7,383 bases of DNA from Firmicutes bacterium UBA4049 (lineage in GTDB: Bacteria; Bacillota; Desulfotomaculia; Desulfotomaculales; Nap2-2B), in assembly GCA_002382755.1 (NCBI GenBank), contig DFZT01000028.1:1-7383 (forward strand), in the 5' to 3' direction. The position numbers and the translations under genes were made by a program. Positions 1 to 5,829 of the stretch are shown piece by piece. Positions within the stretch are counted from its first letter, which is position 1, and each line of letters starts with the position of its first letter. Under the pieces are notes generated by a model. It saw nothing but the letters and a program-made list of their open reading frames with translations, made no database searches and was not told where the DNA came from.

Positions 1-120
1 AAGATTTACAGTATCCGATTATCCAGCCAGCCGGAACCAGAGCAACGAGATATCTATAAGAAACTTGGGATCAAGGACCCTCTGAAAAACAAACATACGG
101 TTTTGTACCGCAGAATGTAG
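1..120 (+). CDS. C-terminal 39 codons of an unidentified gene, possibly a transposase
   Basis: The first reading frame is open from the window edge to a TAG at 118-120. It encodes a 39-residue tail that starts KIYSIRLSSQPEPEQRD and ends in LYRRM. The tail is polar and basic, reads like a genuine protein end (a predicted 'YKKLGI' helix followed by a basic finish), and has no start codon here, so it is the 3' end of a gene lying mostly outside the window. The style resembles C-termini of some DDE transposases such as the IS1634 group, but that is an impression from memory and no catalytic motif is visible. The next feature downstream is a broken toxin gene, which fits a region of accumulated mobile debris. 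It could equally be the end of an unrelated gene or of a fragment that is itself broken upstream. Confidence 0.4.
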   Translation, partial: KIYSIRLSSQPEPEQRDIYKKLGIKDPLKNKHTVLYRRM

Positions 121-155
121 TACCTAATTATTTTGACGAATCGAGGCTGCAAGGG

Positions 156-414
156 GTGTTCAGGGTTTTTGAGGGGAAAGTTGGGTTAATCAATTCACTT
201 GATAAGGCTACAAAACTTAGGTTGAAACAAATGTATAGAAGGATTAACCGAAGCTCCTCCAAAGGGCGATATTAAAATGATGCAGGGCTTTAATCCACCG
301 CTATATCGTTTACGCATTGGTAAGTATCGTGTATTATATGAGTATAAAGCTTTTCGAGACAATCAAGTATTGATGATAAAGGATATAGGTTCCCGTGGGG
401 ATATTTATAAGTGA
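156..414 (+). pseudogene. Frameshifted RelE/ParE-family toxin remnant
   Basis: Two frames together spell one RelE-like protein. The first (codons in phase with 156) reads VFRVFEGKVGLINSLDKATK and continues to about base 231. The second (in phase with 232) reads CIEGLTEAPPKGDIKMMQG, then YRLRIGKYRVLYE, and ends GSRGDIYK with a TGA at 412-414. The 'PPKGDIK..G', 'YRLRIGKYRVLYE' and terminal 'RGDIY' blocks are hallmarks of RelE/StbE-type mRNA-interferase toxins, which cut mRNA on the ribosome. The phase changes by one base near 229-234, consistent with one inserted base. From GTG 156 the distance to the stop is 85 codons plus one base, matching the usual toxin length of about 85 residues. The original start is uncertain: GTG 156 is the best in-frame choice, but its binding site is poor. 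The first frame ends at TAA 273-275. A small partner gene begins 15 bases after the toxin stop. The gene is probably inactive. Confidence 0.78.
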
Positions 415-419
415 AGGAG
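414..419 (+). promoter_or_regulatory. Ribosome binding site of the antitoxin-like gene
   Basis: AAGGAG lies immediately after the toxin stop and 10 bases before the ATG at 430. It supports ATG 430 as the original start of the antitoxin-like gene, even though the frame from that ATG now ends after 12 codons at TGA 466-468. Confidence 0.6.
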
Positions 420-527
420 ATGAAATAATATGTCCACCGGTAGCAAAACAAATAATAGAAATGATTGACATGCTTCCTGAGCAGGAACAGAAGCTGGCGT
501 TTGAGTTTATAAAAAGAATGGTTCTGG

Positions 528-557
528 CATGGGACTGTGATTTTACTAAACTAACAC
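528..557 (+). repeat. 30-base direct repeat, copy 1
   Basis: This is identical, base for base, to 596-625 (begins CATGGGACTG, ends CTAACAC); the copies are offset by 68 bases. It encodes WDCDFTKLT of the antitoxin-like gene. After this copy the sequence leaves the gene and runs into a 38-base filler with stop codons. Confidence 0.95.
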
Positions 558-595
558 TTACAGCCTAATAGTCTTCAGCCTACAGCCTGTACTTT
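558..595 (+). other. 38-base filler between the two direct repeat copies
   Basis: This segment does not belong to the antitoxin reading frame. It contains the hexamer CAGCCT three times (561-566, 576-581, 583-588), within the longer TACAGCCT at 559-566 and 581-588. It places TAA and TAG stops right after copy 1. Its source is not recognisable; it could be a small repeat-derived insertion or filler from an error-prone repair event. Confidence 0.7.
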
Positions 596-625
596 CATGG
601 GACTGTGATTTTACTAAACTAACAC
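596..625 (+). repeat. 30-base direct repeat, copy 2
   Basis: This is an exact copy of 528-557. The bases just outside differ between copies (G527 versus T595 on the left, T558 versus C626 on the right), so 30 bases is the full extent. The antitoxin frame resumes here in a different phase, because 68 is not a multiple of three. Confidence 0.95.
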
Positions 626-697
626 CCATTGAAAGAGAAAGGCTGGCCAGGGCGGAGAAAGAAATAGCTAACGACGATATTATTAATCATTCTGATA

Positions 698-726
698 TTG
701 ACTGGAATTAGATATTTGAATAGATT
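698..726 (+). promoter_or_regulatory. Candidate sigma-A promoter for the purine operon
   Basis: TTGACT at 698-703 matches the -35 consensus at five of six positions. Exactly 17 bases follow, then TAGATT at 721-726, which matches the -10 consensus at four of six. Transcription would start near 733, leaving a leader of about 47 bases before purE. The -35 element lies within the last codons of the antitoxin remnant. The leader (733-779) is A-rich and too short for a purine or PRPP riboswitch; I see neither, nor a PurR box. The operon may also be read from a promoter upstream of the window. Confidence 0.45.
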
Positions 727-779
727 TGCTGAGTGGGAGTAAATAAAAAAATAACTGATTAAGAAAAAGGTGAACACAA

Positions 780-1259
780 ATGCCTGAACCGCTTGTTGGA
801 ATTATCGTAGGCAGCGAATCTGATCTGCCTGTTGTCAAGGAAGCCTGCGAAATTCTTGAGTTGTTAGATATTACTTATGAACTGGTTATTTCTTCCGCAC
901 ACCGCGCCCCGCGCAAGACTGTCGAATATGCAAGTTCGGCGGCGGAACGCGGTTTGGCGGTGATTATTGCCGCCGCAGGTGGCGCCGCTCATTTGCCTGG
1001 TGTGATAGCCGCCTATACTCCGTTGCCGGTAATCGGCCTTCCGATAAGTTCCGGAGCATTAAATGGGCTAGATGCGCTTTTTTCTATTGTGCAGATGCCC
1101 TCCGGTGTGCCTGTTGCAACAGTTGCTATTAACGGCGCAAAAAACGCCGCCCTTCTGGCCGGTCAGATTATCGGTGTTTCAGACCGTTCCATGAGGGAAA
1201 AGATTAAGCAGTACAAAGAGGTTCTGGCCACACGACTGGAAGAAAAGCCCACTCATTAA
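780..1259 (+). CDS. purE: N5-carboxyaminoimidazole ribonucleotide mutase, class I PurE
   Basis: Cytosolic enzyme that converts N5-CAIR to CAIR in the middle of purine synthesis. The 159-residue length suits a single-domain bacterial PurE. Visible motifs are the nucleotide-binding GSESDL (residues 11-16), SAHRAP with the expected catalytic His41, and AAGGAAHLPG (65-74) with His71. The GGAAHLPG loop marks class I (mutase) rather than class II, which carries an AGRSNALSG-like loop and uses AIR plus CO2. The segment AINGAKNAALLAG near residues 116-128 is shorter than the GxAGATNAALLA of E. coli and resembles the AKNA form I recall from Thermotoga. The ATG at 780 has a good binding site (AAAAGGTGA, 765-773). 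It is the first intact gene of the operon. Class I enzymes normally depend on PurK for their substrate, and no purK follows. Confidence 0.96.
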   Translation: MPEPLVGIIVGSESDLPVVKEACEILELLDITYELVISSAHRAPRKTVEYASSAAERGLAVIIAAAGGAAHLPGVIAAYTPLPVIGLPISSGALNGLDALFSIVQMPSGVPVATVAINGAKNAALLAGQIIGVSDRSMREKIKQYKEVLATRLEEKPTH

Positions 1260-1288
1260 AATAAAATGATCTTTTTGTGAAGGGATTG

Positions 1289-1293
1289 AAGGA
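1289..1293 (+). promoter_or_regulatory. Ribosome binding site that favours the purB start at 1298
   Basis: AAGGA lies 4 bases before GTG 1298, with a second purine-rich stretch (AAGGG, 1280-1284) further upstream. Both lie downstream of the alternative GTG at 1277, which is preceded by T-rich sequence with no binding site. Confidence 0.55.
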
Positions 1294-1297
1294 AAGA

Positions 1298-2590
1298 GTG
1301 ATCGAACGCTATACTCTGCCCGAGATGAAGGCTGTCTGGTCGCCTGAAAACAAATTTAGAGTTTGGCTTGATGTGGAAATTTGTGCCTGTGAGGCAATGG
1401 TCCAATTAGGATTGGTCCCGCCGGAAGCGCTGCTTGAGATAAAGGAAAAAGCCAACTTCGATATCAAAAGAATCGACGAAATAGAAGCGGTGGTCAACCA
1501 TGATGTAATCGCTTTTCTTACCTGTGTCGGAGAGTATGTCGGAGAAGCGTCAAAGTATATTCACCTGGGGCTGACTTCGTATGACATTGTTGATACCGCA
1601 CTGTCGGTATTGATGAAAAAAGCCGGAGAAAAAATACTCGCACGTTTAGAAGAATTGCAGGAAGCCATAAAAGAGCAGGCTGTAAAGCACAGGTATACGC
1701 TGATGATGGGCCGGACCCACAGCGTGCATGCCGAGCCGATAACTTTCGGCTTGAAGATGCTGCTCTGGCTGGCGGAAACCGAACGAAATATAGAGCGGGT
1801 TAAAAAAGCAATTGAGACGATCAGCGTCGGCAGGCTTGCCGGAGCGGTCGGCACATACGCAACGATCGACCCGTTTGTGGAATCTTATGTTTGCAGCCGT
1901 TTGGGTCTTCAGCCGGCGCGTGTTTCCACCCAGGTGCTGCAAAGAGACCGTCATGCCGAGTATCTGACCACACTTGCTATCGCCGGTACTTCGTTGGACA
2001 AGTTCGCCATAGAAATAAGGCATTTGCAGCGCACAGAGGTTCGCGAGACGGAGGAGTTTTTCGCCGAGGGGCAAAAAGGTTCATCGGCCATGCCTCATAA
2101 AAGAAACCCGATTATTGCCGAACGGATCAGCGGCCTTTCCCGCCTGCTGCGCGGGAACGCCGTTGCCGGCATGGAAAACGTAGCCCTGTGGCATGAACGC
2201 GACATTTCACATTCTTCAGTGGAACGCGTTATTATCCCCGACAGCACGATTGCGCTAGATTATATGCTTTTCAAATGTACGGAGATGATCAAAAAACTTT
2301 TTGTTTACCCTGAAAGAATGTTTGCGAACCTGCAGCTCAGCCACGGCCTTGTTTTTTCCCAAAGGGTTCTGATCGCGTTAGTCGAAAAGGGCATCAGCCG
2401 CGAGCAGGCGTATTCTCTTGTTCAGCGCAATGCTATGGAATCATGGCGCGAAGGCAGGGATTTTAAATCTCTCCTGAAGGCTGACGCAGAGGTAACCGGT
2501 CTTTTAAATCCTGAGGAAATCGAATCCATTTTTGATTACCGCGCTTATTTAAAAAATATCGATCACATATATAGCAGATTTGGTTTGTAA
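1298..2590 (+). CDS. purB: Adenylosuccinate lyase
   Basis: Fumarase/aspartase-superfamily enzyme. It releases fumarate from SAICAR to give AICAR, and from adenylosuccinate to give AMP; it acts as a cytosolic homotetramer with shared active sites. I start it at GTG 1298 (MIERYTLPEM), giving 430 residues. With this start His68 (VNHDV), His89 (YIHLGLTS) and His141 (GRTHSVHAEP) fall on the same numbers as the known active-site histidines of the B. subtilis enzyme. The superfamily signature GSSAMPHKRNP occupies 261-271, with the catalytic serine in that loop. The longer frame from GTG 1277 would add seven residues and lacks a binding site. The gap from purE is 38 bases. The gene follows purE directly, where B. 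subtilis has purK between them. All key residues are present, and no truncation is seen. Confidence 0.97.
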   Translation: MIERYTLPEMKAVWSPENKFRVWLDVEICACEAMVQLGLVPPEALLEIKEKANFDIKRIDEIEAVVNHDVIAFLTCVGEYVGEASKYIHLGLTSYDIVDTALSVLMKKAGEKILARLEELQEAIKEQAVKHRYTLMMGRTHSVHAEPITFGLKMLLWLAETERNIERVKKAIETISVGRLAGAVGTYATIDPFVESYVCSRLGLQPARVSTQVLQRDRHAEYLTTLAIAGTSLDKFAIEIRHLQRTEVRETEEFFAEGQKGSSAMPHKRNPIIAERISGLSRLLRGNAVAGMENVALWHERDISHSSVERVIIPDSTIALDYMLFKCTEMIKKLFVYPERMFANLQLSHGLVFSQRVLIALVEKGISREQAYSLVQRNAMESWREGRDFKSLLKADAEVTGLLNPEEIESIFDYRAYLKNIDHIYSRFGL

Positions 2591-2607
2591 GGGAGAGTCA
2601 GGACAGG

Positions 2608-4071
2608 ATGAGGCAGCTGTTGATTCCGGATTCCGAAAAGCTCCACGAAGAGTGCGGCATTATCGGCGTCTATGCTCCGGGACTGGATGTAAGCAGACTT
2701 ACTTACTACGGGCTGTACGCCTTGCAGCACAGGGGGCAGGAAAGCGCGGGAATTGCAGTGTCGGATGGGGACGAGATAACCCTGCACAAAGGGATGGGAC
2801 TTGTACCCGAGGTTCTTGGTGAAAATGAACTTGACAATTTGAAAGGCGATCTGGCCATCGGGCATGTACGCTACTCCACAACAGGCTCAAGCCAGCCGAT
2901 AAATGCCCAGCCGCTTGTTTTCCGCTATGCGGGAGGGATGATCGGTTTAGGACACAACGGGAACCTGACCAATGCGACTGTTCTGCGCGACCGGCTTGCT
3001 TCTTCAGGAACCATTTTTCAGTCTACTACGGATACAGAAATCATTGTCAACATGATTGCCCGTTATTACCAGACCAGCCTTGTCAATGCTATTATCAAAT
3101 GTATGGTATCGCTGGAAGGCGCTTACTCGCTGGTTATTATGACCGAGGATCAGCTTATCGCTGTCCGCGATCCTTTCGGATTCCGGCCGCTGTGTCTGGG
3201 AGTGCTTGATGATCATGGGTTCGTTGCAGCATCTGAATCATGCGCTTTGGATACCATAGGAGCAAAGCTGATCAGGGATATTCTGCCCGGTGAGATTGTG
3301 GTTATTGATCACAGGGGCCTTACTTCCATCCGGGGGCAGAACCTTGGACGCTGCGCTCACTGCATTTTTGAGTATATATATTTTGCGCGTCCCGACAGCT
3401 ACATAGATGGTTTTCATGTTAATCAGGTCCGCCGTGAGATGGGCCGGCAGCTTGCGCGCGAGTACCCGGTAAAAGCCGATTTGGTAATTCCGGTGCCGGA
3501 TTCTGGAAACGCCGCGGCGCGTGGCTATGCTGAGGGTCTTGGCATTCCCTTTGAAGAGGGCTTGATGAAGAATCGTTATATCGGCAGGACCTTTATTCAG
3601 CCCAGGCAGAATGCCCGTGATTTGGGTGTCCGGCTGAAAATAAATCCTGTCAAAAGGATATTATCAGGAAAGAAAAGTGTTGTTATGGTAGACGACTCGC
3701 TTGTACGTGGAACTACAAGCGGCAGGATGGTCAGGCTTCTACGGGATTGCGGTGTTGAGGAAGTGCACTTGTGTTTGAGCTCACCGCCGGTAACTCATTC
3801 ATGTTACTATGGCATCGATATATCTGATGATACTGAGTTAATTGCCGCTTACAAACCCGTGGAAGAAATCAGGCAAATGATTGGGGCGGACGGACTGCAC
3901 TACCTTAGTATCGAAGGTCTTTTAAATGTATTTGGTGAAAGCTGCAACGATTTTTGTACGGCTTGTTATTCAGGTGATTACCCTGTCGGAGATTTTAATT
4001 CCGTTCGTCCCGGCAAAAACGATTTGGAAAAAAGCAGAAGAAAGGAAAGAGGGACCAATAAAGGTGAGTAA
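2608..4071 (+). CDS. purF: Amidophosphoribosyltransferase (glutamine PRPP amidotransferase)
   Basis: Catalyses the committed step, PRPP plus glutamine to 5-phosphoribosylamine. The 487 residues begin with a 15-residue propeptide whose removal would expose Cys16 (HEECGIIG) as the N-terminal nucleophile; the B. subtilis propeptide is 11 residues. Glutaminase motifs follow: HVRYSTTG (86-93, Arg88), GHNGNLTN (Asn117, Gly118) and STTDTE (Asp142). The PRPP loop VDDSLVRGTTSG lies at about 361-372. Cysteines at 252 (CIFEYIYFARPDS), 399 (SCYYGID), 450 and 453 (CTAC) match the four 4Fe-4S ligands of the Bacillus-type enzyme, whose cluster is oxygen-labile. The C-terminus is a highly charged tail of about 30 residues. 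The start lies 17 bases after the purB stop, with GGGAG at 2591-2595 and a closer AGGA. Its stop touches the purM start. Confidence 0.97.
   Translation: MRQLLIPDSEKLHEECGIIGVYAPGLDVSRLTYYGLYALQHRGQESAGIAVSDGDEITLHKGMGLVPEVLGENELDNLKGDLAIGHVRYSTTGSSQPINAQPLVFRYAGGMIGLGHNGNLTNATVLRDRLASSGTIFQSTTDTEIIVNMIARYYQTSLVNAIIKCMVSLEGAYSLVIMTEDQLIAVRDPFGFRPLCLGVLDDHGFVAASESCALDTIGAKLIRDILPGEIVVIDHRGLTSIRGQNLGRCAHCIFEYIYFARPDSYIDGFHVNQVRREMGRQLAREYPVKADLVIPVPDSGNAAARGYAEGLGIPFEEGLMKNRYIGRTFIQPRQNARDLGVRLKINPVKRILSGKKSVVMVDDSLVRGTTSGRMVRLLRDCGVEEVHLCLSSPPVTHSCYYGIDISDDTELIAAYKPVEEIRQMIGADGLHYLSIEGLLNVFGESCNDFCTACYSGDYPVGDFNSVRPGKNDLEKSRRKERGTNKGE
4061..4068 (+). promoter_or_regulatory. purM ribosome binding site inside the end of purF
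   Basis: AAGGTGAG is part of the last purF codons and sits 3 bases upstream of the ATG at 4072. The stop and start are adjacent (TAAATG), an arrangement expected to couple purM translation to purF. Confidence 0.7.
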
Positions 4072-5127
4072 ATGAAAGAAAAAGACGGATTAACCTATTC
4101 AGACGCCGGTGTTGACATTGAATCCGGCAATAAAGCGGTTGAATTGATGCGGCAGATTGTCCGGACCACATGGAGGCCGGAAGTTATTGGGGATTTGGGT
4201 GGTTTCAGCGGCCTTTTTTCACTCGATAAAGACAGGTATAAACAACCTGTTCTTGTGTCCGGAACCGATGGCGTAGGCACGAAGTTAAAAATAGCCATGC
4301 TGATGCAAAAGCATGATACCGTAGGCATTGATCTTGTCGCTATGTGCGTTAACGATATTGCCACCTCCGGCGCGGAACCCCTATTTTTCCTTGATTACCT
4401 GGCGACAGGCAGGCTGGTCCCGGAGAAAGCGGCTGCGATTGTCGCAGGGATAGCGGGTGGATGCAGGCAGGCGGGATGTGCCCTTATTGGCGGTGAAACG
4501 GCGGAAATGCCGGGTTTTTACGGCCAGGACGAATATGACCTGGCCGGTTTTGCAGTAGGAATTGTAGAAAGAGGACGGATTATTGACGGTTCCAGGATAC
4601 AACCGGGTAATTGCTTGATCGGGCTTTCTTCTTCGGGGCTGCACAGCAATGGTTATTCTCTTGCCCGGCGTGTTCTGCTTGAGGCAGCCGGTTTTGGAAT
4701 TGGCGATTTTATTCCGGAACTTGGGCGATCCTTGGGTGAGGAAATGCTGGAGCCAACCCGGATCTATGTAAAACTGTTGAAGAATTTGGAAAGCAATTTT
4801 AATCTTCTTGGGATTGCCCATATTACAGGGGGCGGCCTGACAGAAAATATCCCGCGGCTGTTGCCTTCGGGAACGGCTGTCCTTATAGACCTCACAGCGT
4901 GGCCTGTTCCTCCTGTATTTTCATTAATTCAGCGAATTGGGCGGGTTGAAGACAAGGAAATGCTTAGAACCTTTAATATGGGTCTGGGTATGGTTTTATT
5001 CCTCCCCTCAAAACAAGCCGGAGCCTGCCTGGATTTTCTGAAAAATGCGGGGGAAAAGGCTTATTTGGTTGGCGAAGTAATTAAAGGGAAAAAGGGAATA
5101 GAATATTCTCCGGGTCTAAATTCTTAA
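4072..5127 (+). CDS. purM: Phosphoribosylformylglycinamidine cyclo-ligase (AIR synthetase)
   Basis: Closes the imidazole ring: FGAM plus ATP gives AIR. It is a cytosolic dimer of the PurM/PurL/SelD/HypE ATP-binding superfamily. The product has 351 residues, close to the usual 345 or so. Seen in order: the N-terminal [12 protein letters not shown] segment, SGTDGVGTK (63-71) for nucleotide binding, [17 protein letters not shown] (140-150), [25 protein letters not shown] (250-262) and FNMGLGM near the C-terminus. All family landmarks are present and evenly spaced. The ATG directly abuts the purF stop, which supports this start and implies translational coupling. It provides AIR, the precursor of the substrate that reaches PurE, encoded three genes upstream. 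Confidence 0.97.
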   Translation: MKEKDGLTYSDAGVDIESGNKAVELMRQIVRTTWRPEVIGDLGGFSGLFSLDKDRYKQPVLVSGTDGVGTKLKIAMLMQKHDTVGIDLVAMCVNDIATSGAEPLFFLDYLATGRLVPEKAAAIVAGIAGGCRQAGCALIGGETAEMPGFYGQDEYDLAGFAVGIVERGRIIDGSRIQPGNCLIGLSSSGLHSNGYSLARRVLLEAAGFGIGDFIPELGRSLGEEMLEPTRIYVKLLKNLESNFNLLGIAHITGGGLTENIPRLLPSGTAVLIDLTAWPVPPVFSLIQRIGRVEDKEMLRTFNMGLGMVLFLPSKQAGACLDFLKNAGEKAYLVGEVIKGKKGIEYSPGLNS

Positions 5128-5161
5128 ATGATCTATTTATTATTTTGTATTATTATTTTAT

Positions 5162-5167
5162 AGGGAG
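5162..5167 (+). promoter_or_regulatory. Ribosome binding site that favours the purN start at 5178
   Basis: AGGGAG lies 10 bases before ATG 5178. The in-frame TTG at 5145 lies upstream of this site, in AT-rich spacer with no binding site of its own. A TTG at 5172 is also in frame but only 4 bases from the site. Confidence 0.6.
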
Positions 5168-5177
5168 TAAGTTGGAA

Positions 5178-5783
5178 ATGACTTTAAAGATTGGTGTTTT
5201 AGTTTCAGGAAGAGGGTCGAATCTGCAGGCAATTATAGATGCCTGCGATGAAGGGAAAATACCGGCGCAAGTAGTTGTTGTAATTAGCGATGTCGCCGGT
5301 GCGCCGGCCTTGGAGCGGGCGCGCTCAAAGGAGATTGATGCCGTACATGTAAATTATAGCGATTTTAGCGAAAAAACGGATTACGAAAAAGCCGTTGCAG
5401 GTATCTTAAAAGATCATCATGTTGAACTGGTTTGCCTGGCCGGTTACATGCGTCTTGTGGGAAAGGTTCTTTTAGACGCTTTCCCGAACAGGATAATGAA
5501 TATTCATCCGGCATTGCTTCCGTCGTTTCCAGGCCTTGACGCGCAAAAGCAGGCTTTTGATCATGGGGTGCGCTTCAGCGGCTGCACAGTTCATTTTATA
5601 GATGATGGGGTAGACACCGGCCCGATAATTTTACAGGCGGTTGTTCCCGTTCGGCAGGATGACACGCCGGAAACATTGGCCCAGCGAATACTGGCTGAAG
5701 AACACCGCATTTATCCTGAGGCAATCGGTCTTTTTGCCGGGGGAAAGCTAAAAATAGAAGGCAGAAAAGTTGTGCTTGACTGA
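5178..5783 (+). CDS. purN: Phosphoribosylglycinamide formyltransferase, folate-dependent
   Basis: Transfers a formyl group from 10-formyltetrahydrofolate to GAR, giving FGAR. I start it at ATG 5178 (MTLKIGVLVSGRGSNLQAI), giving 201 residues, close to the 195-212 typical of the family. A start at TTG 5145 would add 11 residues (MYYYFIGSKLE) encoded by AT-rich spacer, which is unlikely. The phosphate-binding SGRGSNLQAI lies at 10-19. The catalytic triad expected from E. coli (Asn106, His108, Asp144) appears as Asn108 and His110 in MNIHPALLPSFPG and Asp146 in DDGVDTGPII. It is an independent gene 50 bases after purM, not fused to it as in animals. No formate-dependent PurT is seen in the window. 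Confidence 0.96.
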   Translation: MTLKIGVLVSGRGSNLQAIIDACDEGKIPAQVVVVISDVAGAPALERARSKEIDAVHVNYSDFSEKTDYEKAVAGILKDHHVELVCLAGYMRLVGKVLLDAFPNRIMNIHPALLPSFPGLDAQKQAFDHGVRFSGCTVHFIDDGVDTGPIILQAVVPVRQDDTPETLAQRILAEEHRIYPEAIGLFAGGKLKIEGRKVVLD

Positions 5784-5784
5784 A

Positions 5785-5806
5785 ATAGTATTTTATAAAA
5801 CACTAT
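5785..5806 (+). repeat. 22-base AT-rich palindrome between purN and purH
   Basis: The arms are ATAGT/ACTAT outside and TTTTA/TAAAA inside, with a single mismatched pair (A5790 against C5801). It is centred between 5795 and 5796 and starts directly after the purN stop. It has no GC-rich stem and no U run, so it is not a convincing terminator. It could be a protein-binding site, a weak RNA hairpin or processing site, or simply chance in AT-rich spacer. Confidence 0.5.
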
Positions 5807-5829
5807 AAATAGAGAGTGGGAGGGTAAAA

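Larger units (their letters stand above)
430..711 (+). pseudogene. Broken antitoxin-like partner of the RelE-type toxin
   Basis: The original product can be rebuilt from three pieces. ATG TCC ACC at 430-438 gives MST. After one extra base around 439, the phase from 440 gives VAKQIIEMIDMLPEQEQ and continues to LAWDCDFTKLT. After a 68-base insertion, the phase from 598 repeats WDCDFTKLT and continues PIERERLARAEKEIANDD to a final DIDWN with TAG at 709-711. The repaired protein is about 70 residues, with an N-terminal helical half and an acidic tail, typical of small antitoxins encoded next to RelE toxins. Toxin-first order with a 15-base gap and a good ribosome binding site supports a two-gene module. 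As it stands, the frame from 430 stops at 466-468, and the phase containing most of the N-terminal half stops at TAA 566-568, so no complete product can be made. The family name is uncertain; the assignment as antitoxin rests mainly on context. Confidence 0.7.

Noticed and set aside
225..240. Programmed ribosomal frameshifting in the toxin gene
   Set aside because: No slippery heptamer or downstream structure is visible, and the neighbouring gene is also broken, so simple decay is the better explanation.
461..568. Short intact frame from ATG 461 (35 codons) as a functional mini-antitoxin
   Set aside because: It covers only the N-terminal half of the rebuilt protein, has no binding site of its own, and ends in filler sequence, so a functional product is unlikely.
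1646..2074. 142-codon open frame on the minus strand inside purB
   Set aside because: It lies wholly antisense to a strongly conserved enzyme, has no recognisable motif and no binding site, and is best explained as a shadow of purB codon use.
2580..2822. 80-codon + strand frame overlapping the start of purF
   Set aside because: It is out of phase with purF, whose N-terminal nucleophile and glutaminase motifs lie in the other frame over the same bases.
4381..4821. 146-codon open frame on the minus strand inside purM
   Set aside because: It is antisense to conserved purM motifs, its basic low-information sequence resembles no family I know, and it is typical of a shadow frame.
5785..5806. Rho-independent terminator between purN and purH
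   Set aside because: The stem is almost all A-T pairs and is not followed by a T run; termination here would also cut off purH.
5776..5809. Internal promoter before purH (TTGACT at 5776 with TATAAA at 5804 or 5794)
   Set aside because: The spacers are 22 and 12 bases, well outside the workable 16-18, and no acceptable -10 lies at the right distance.
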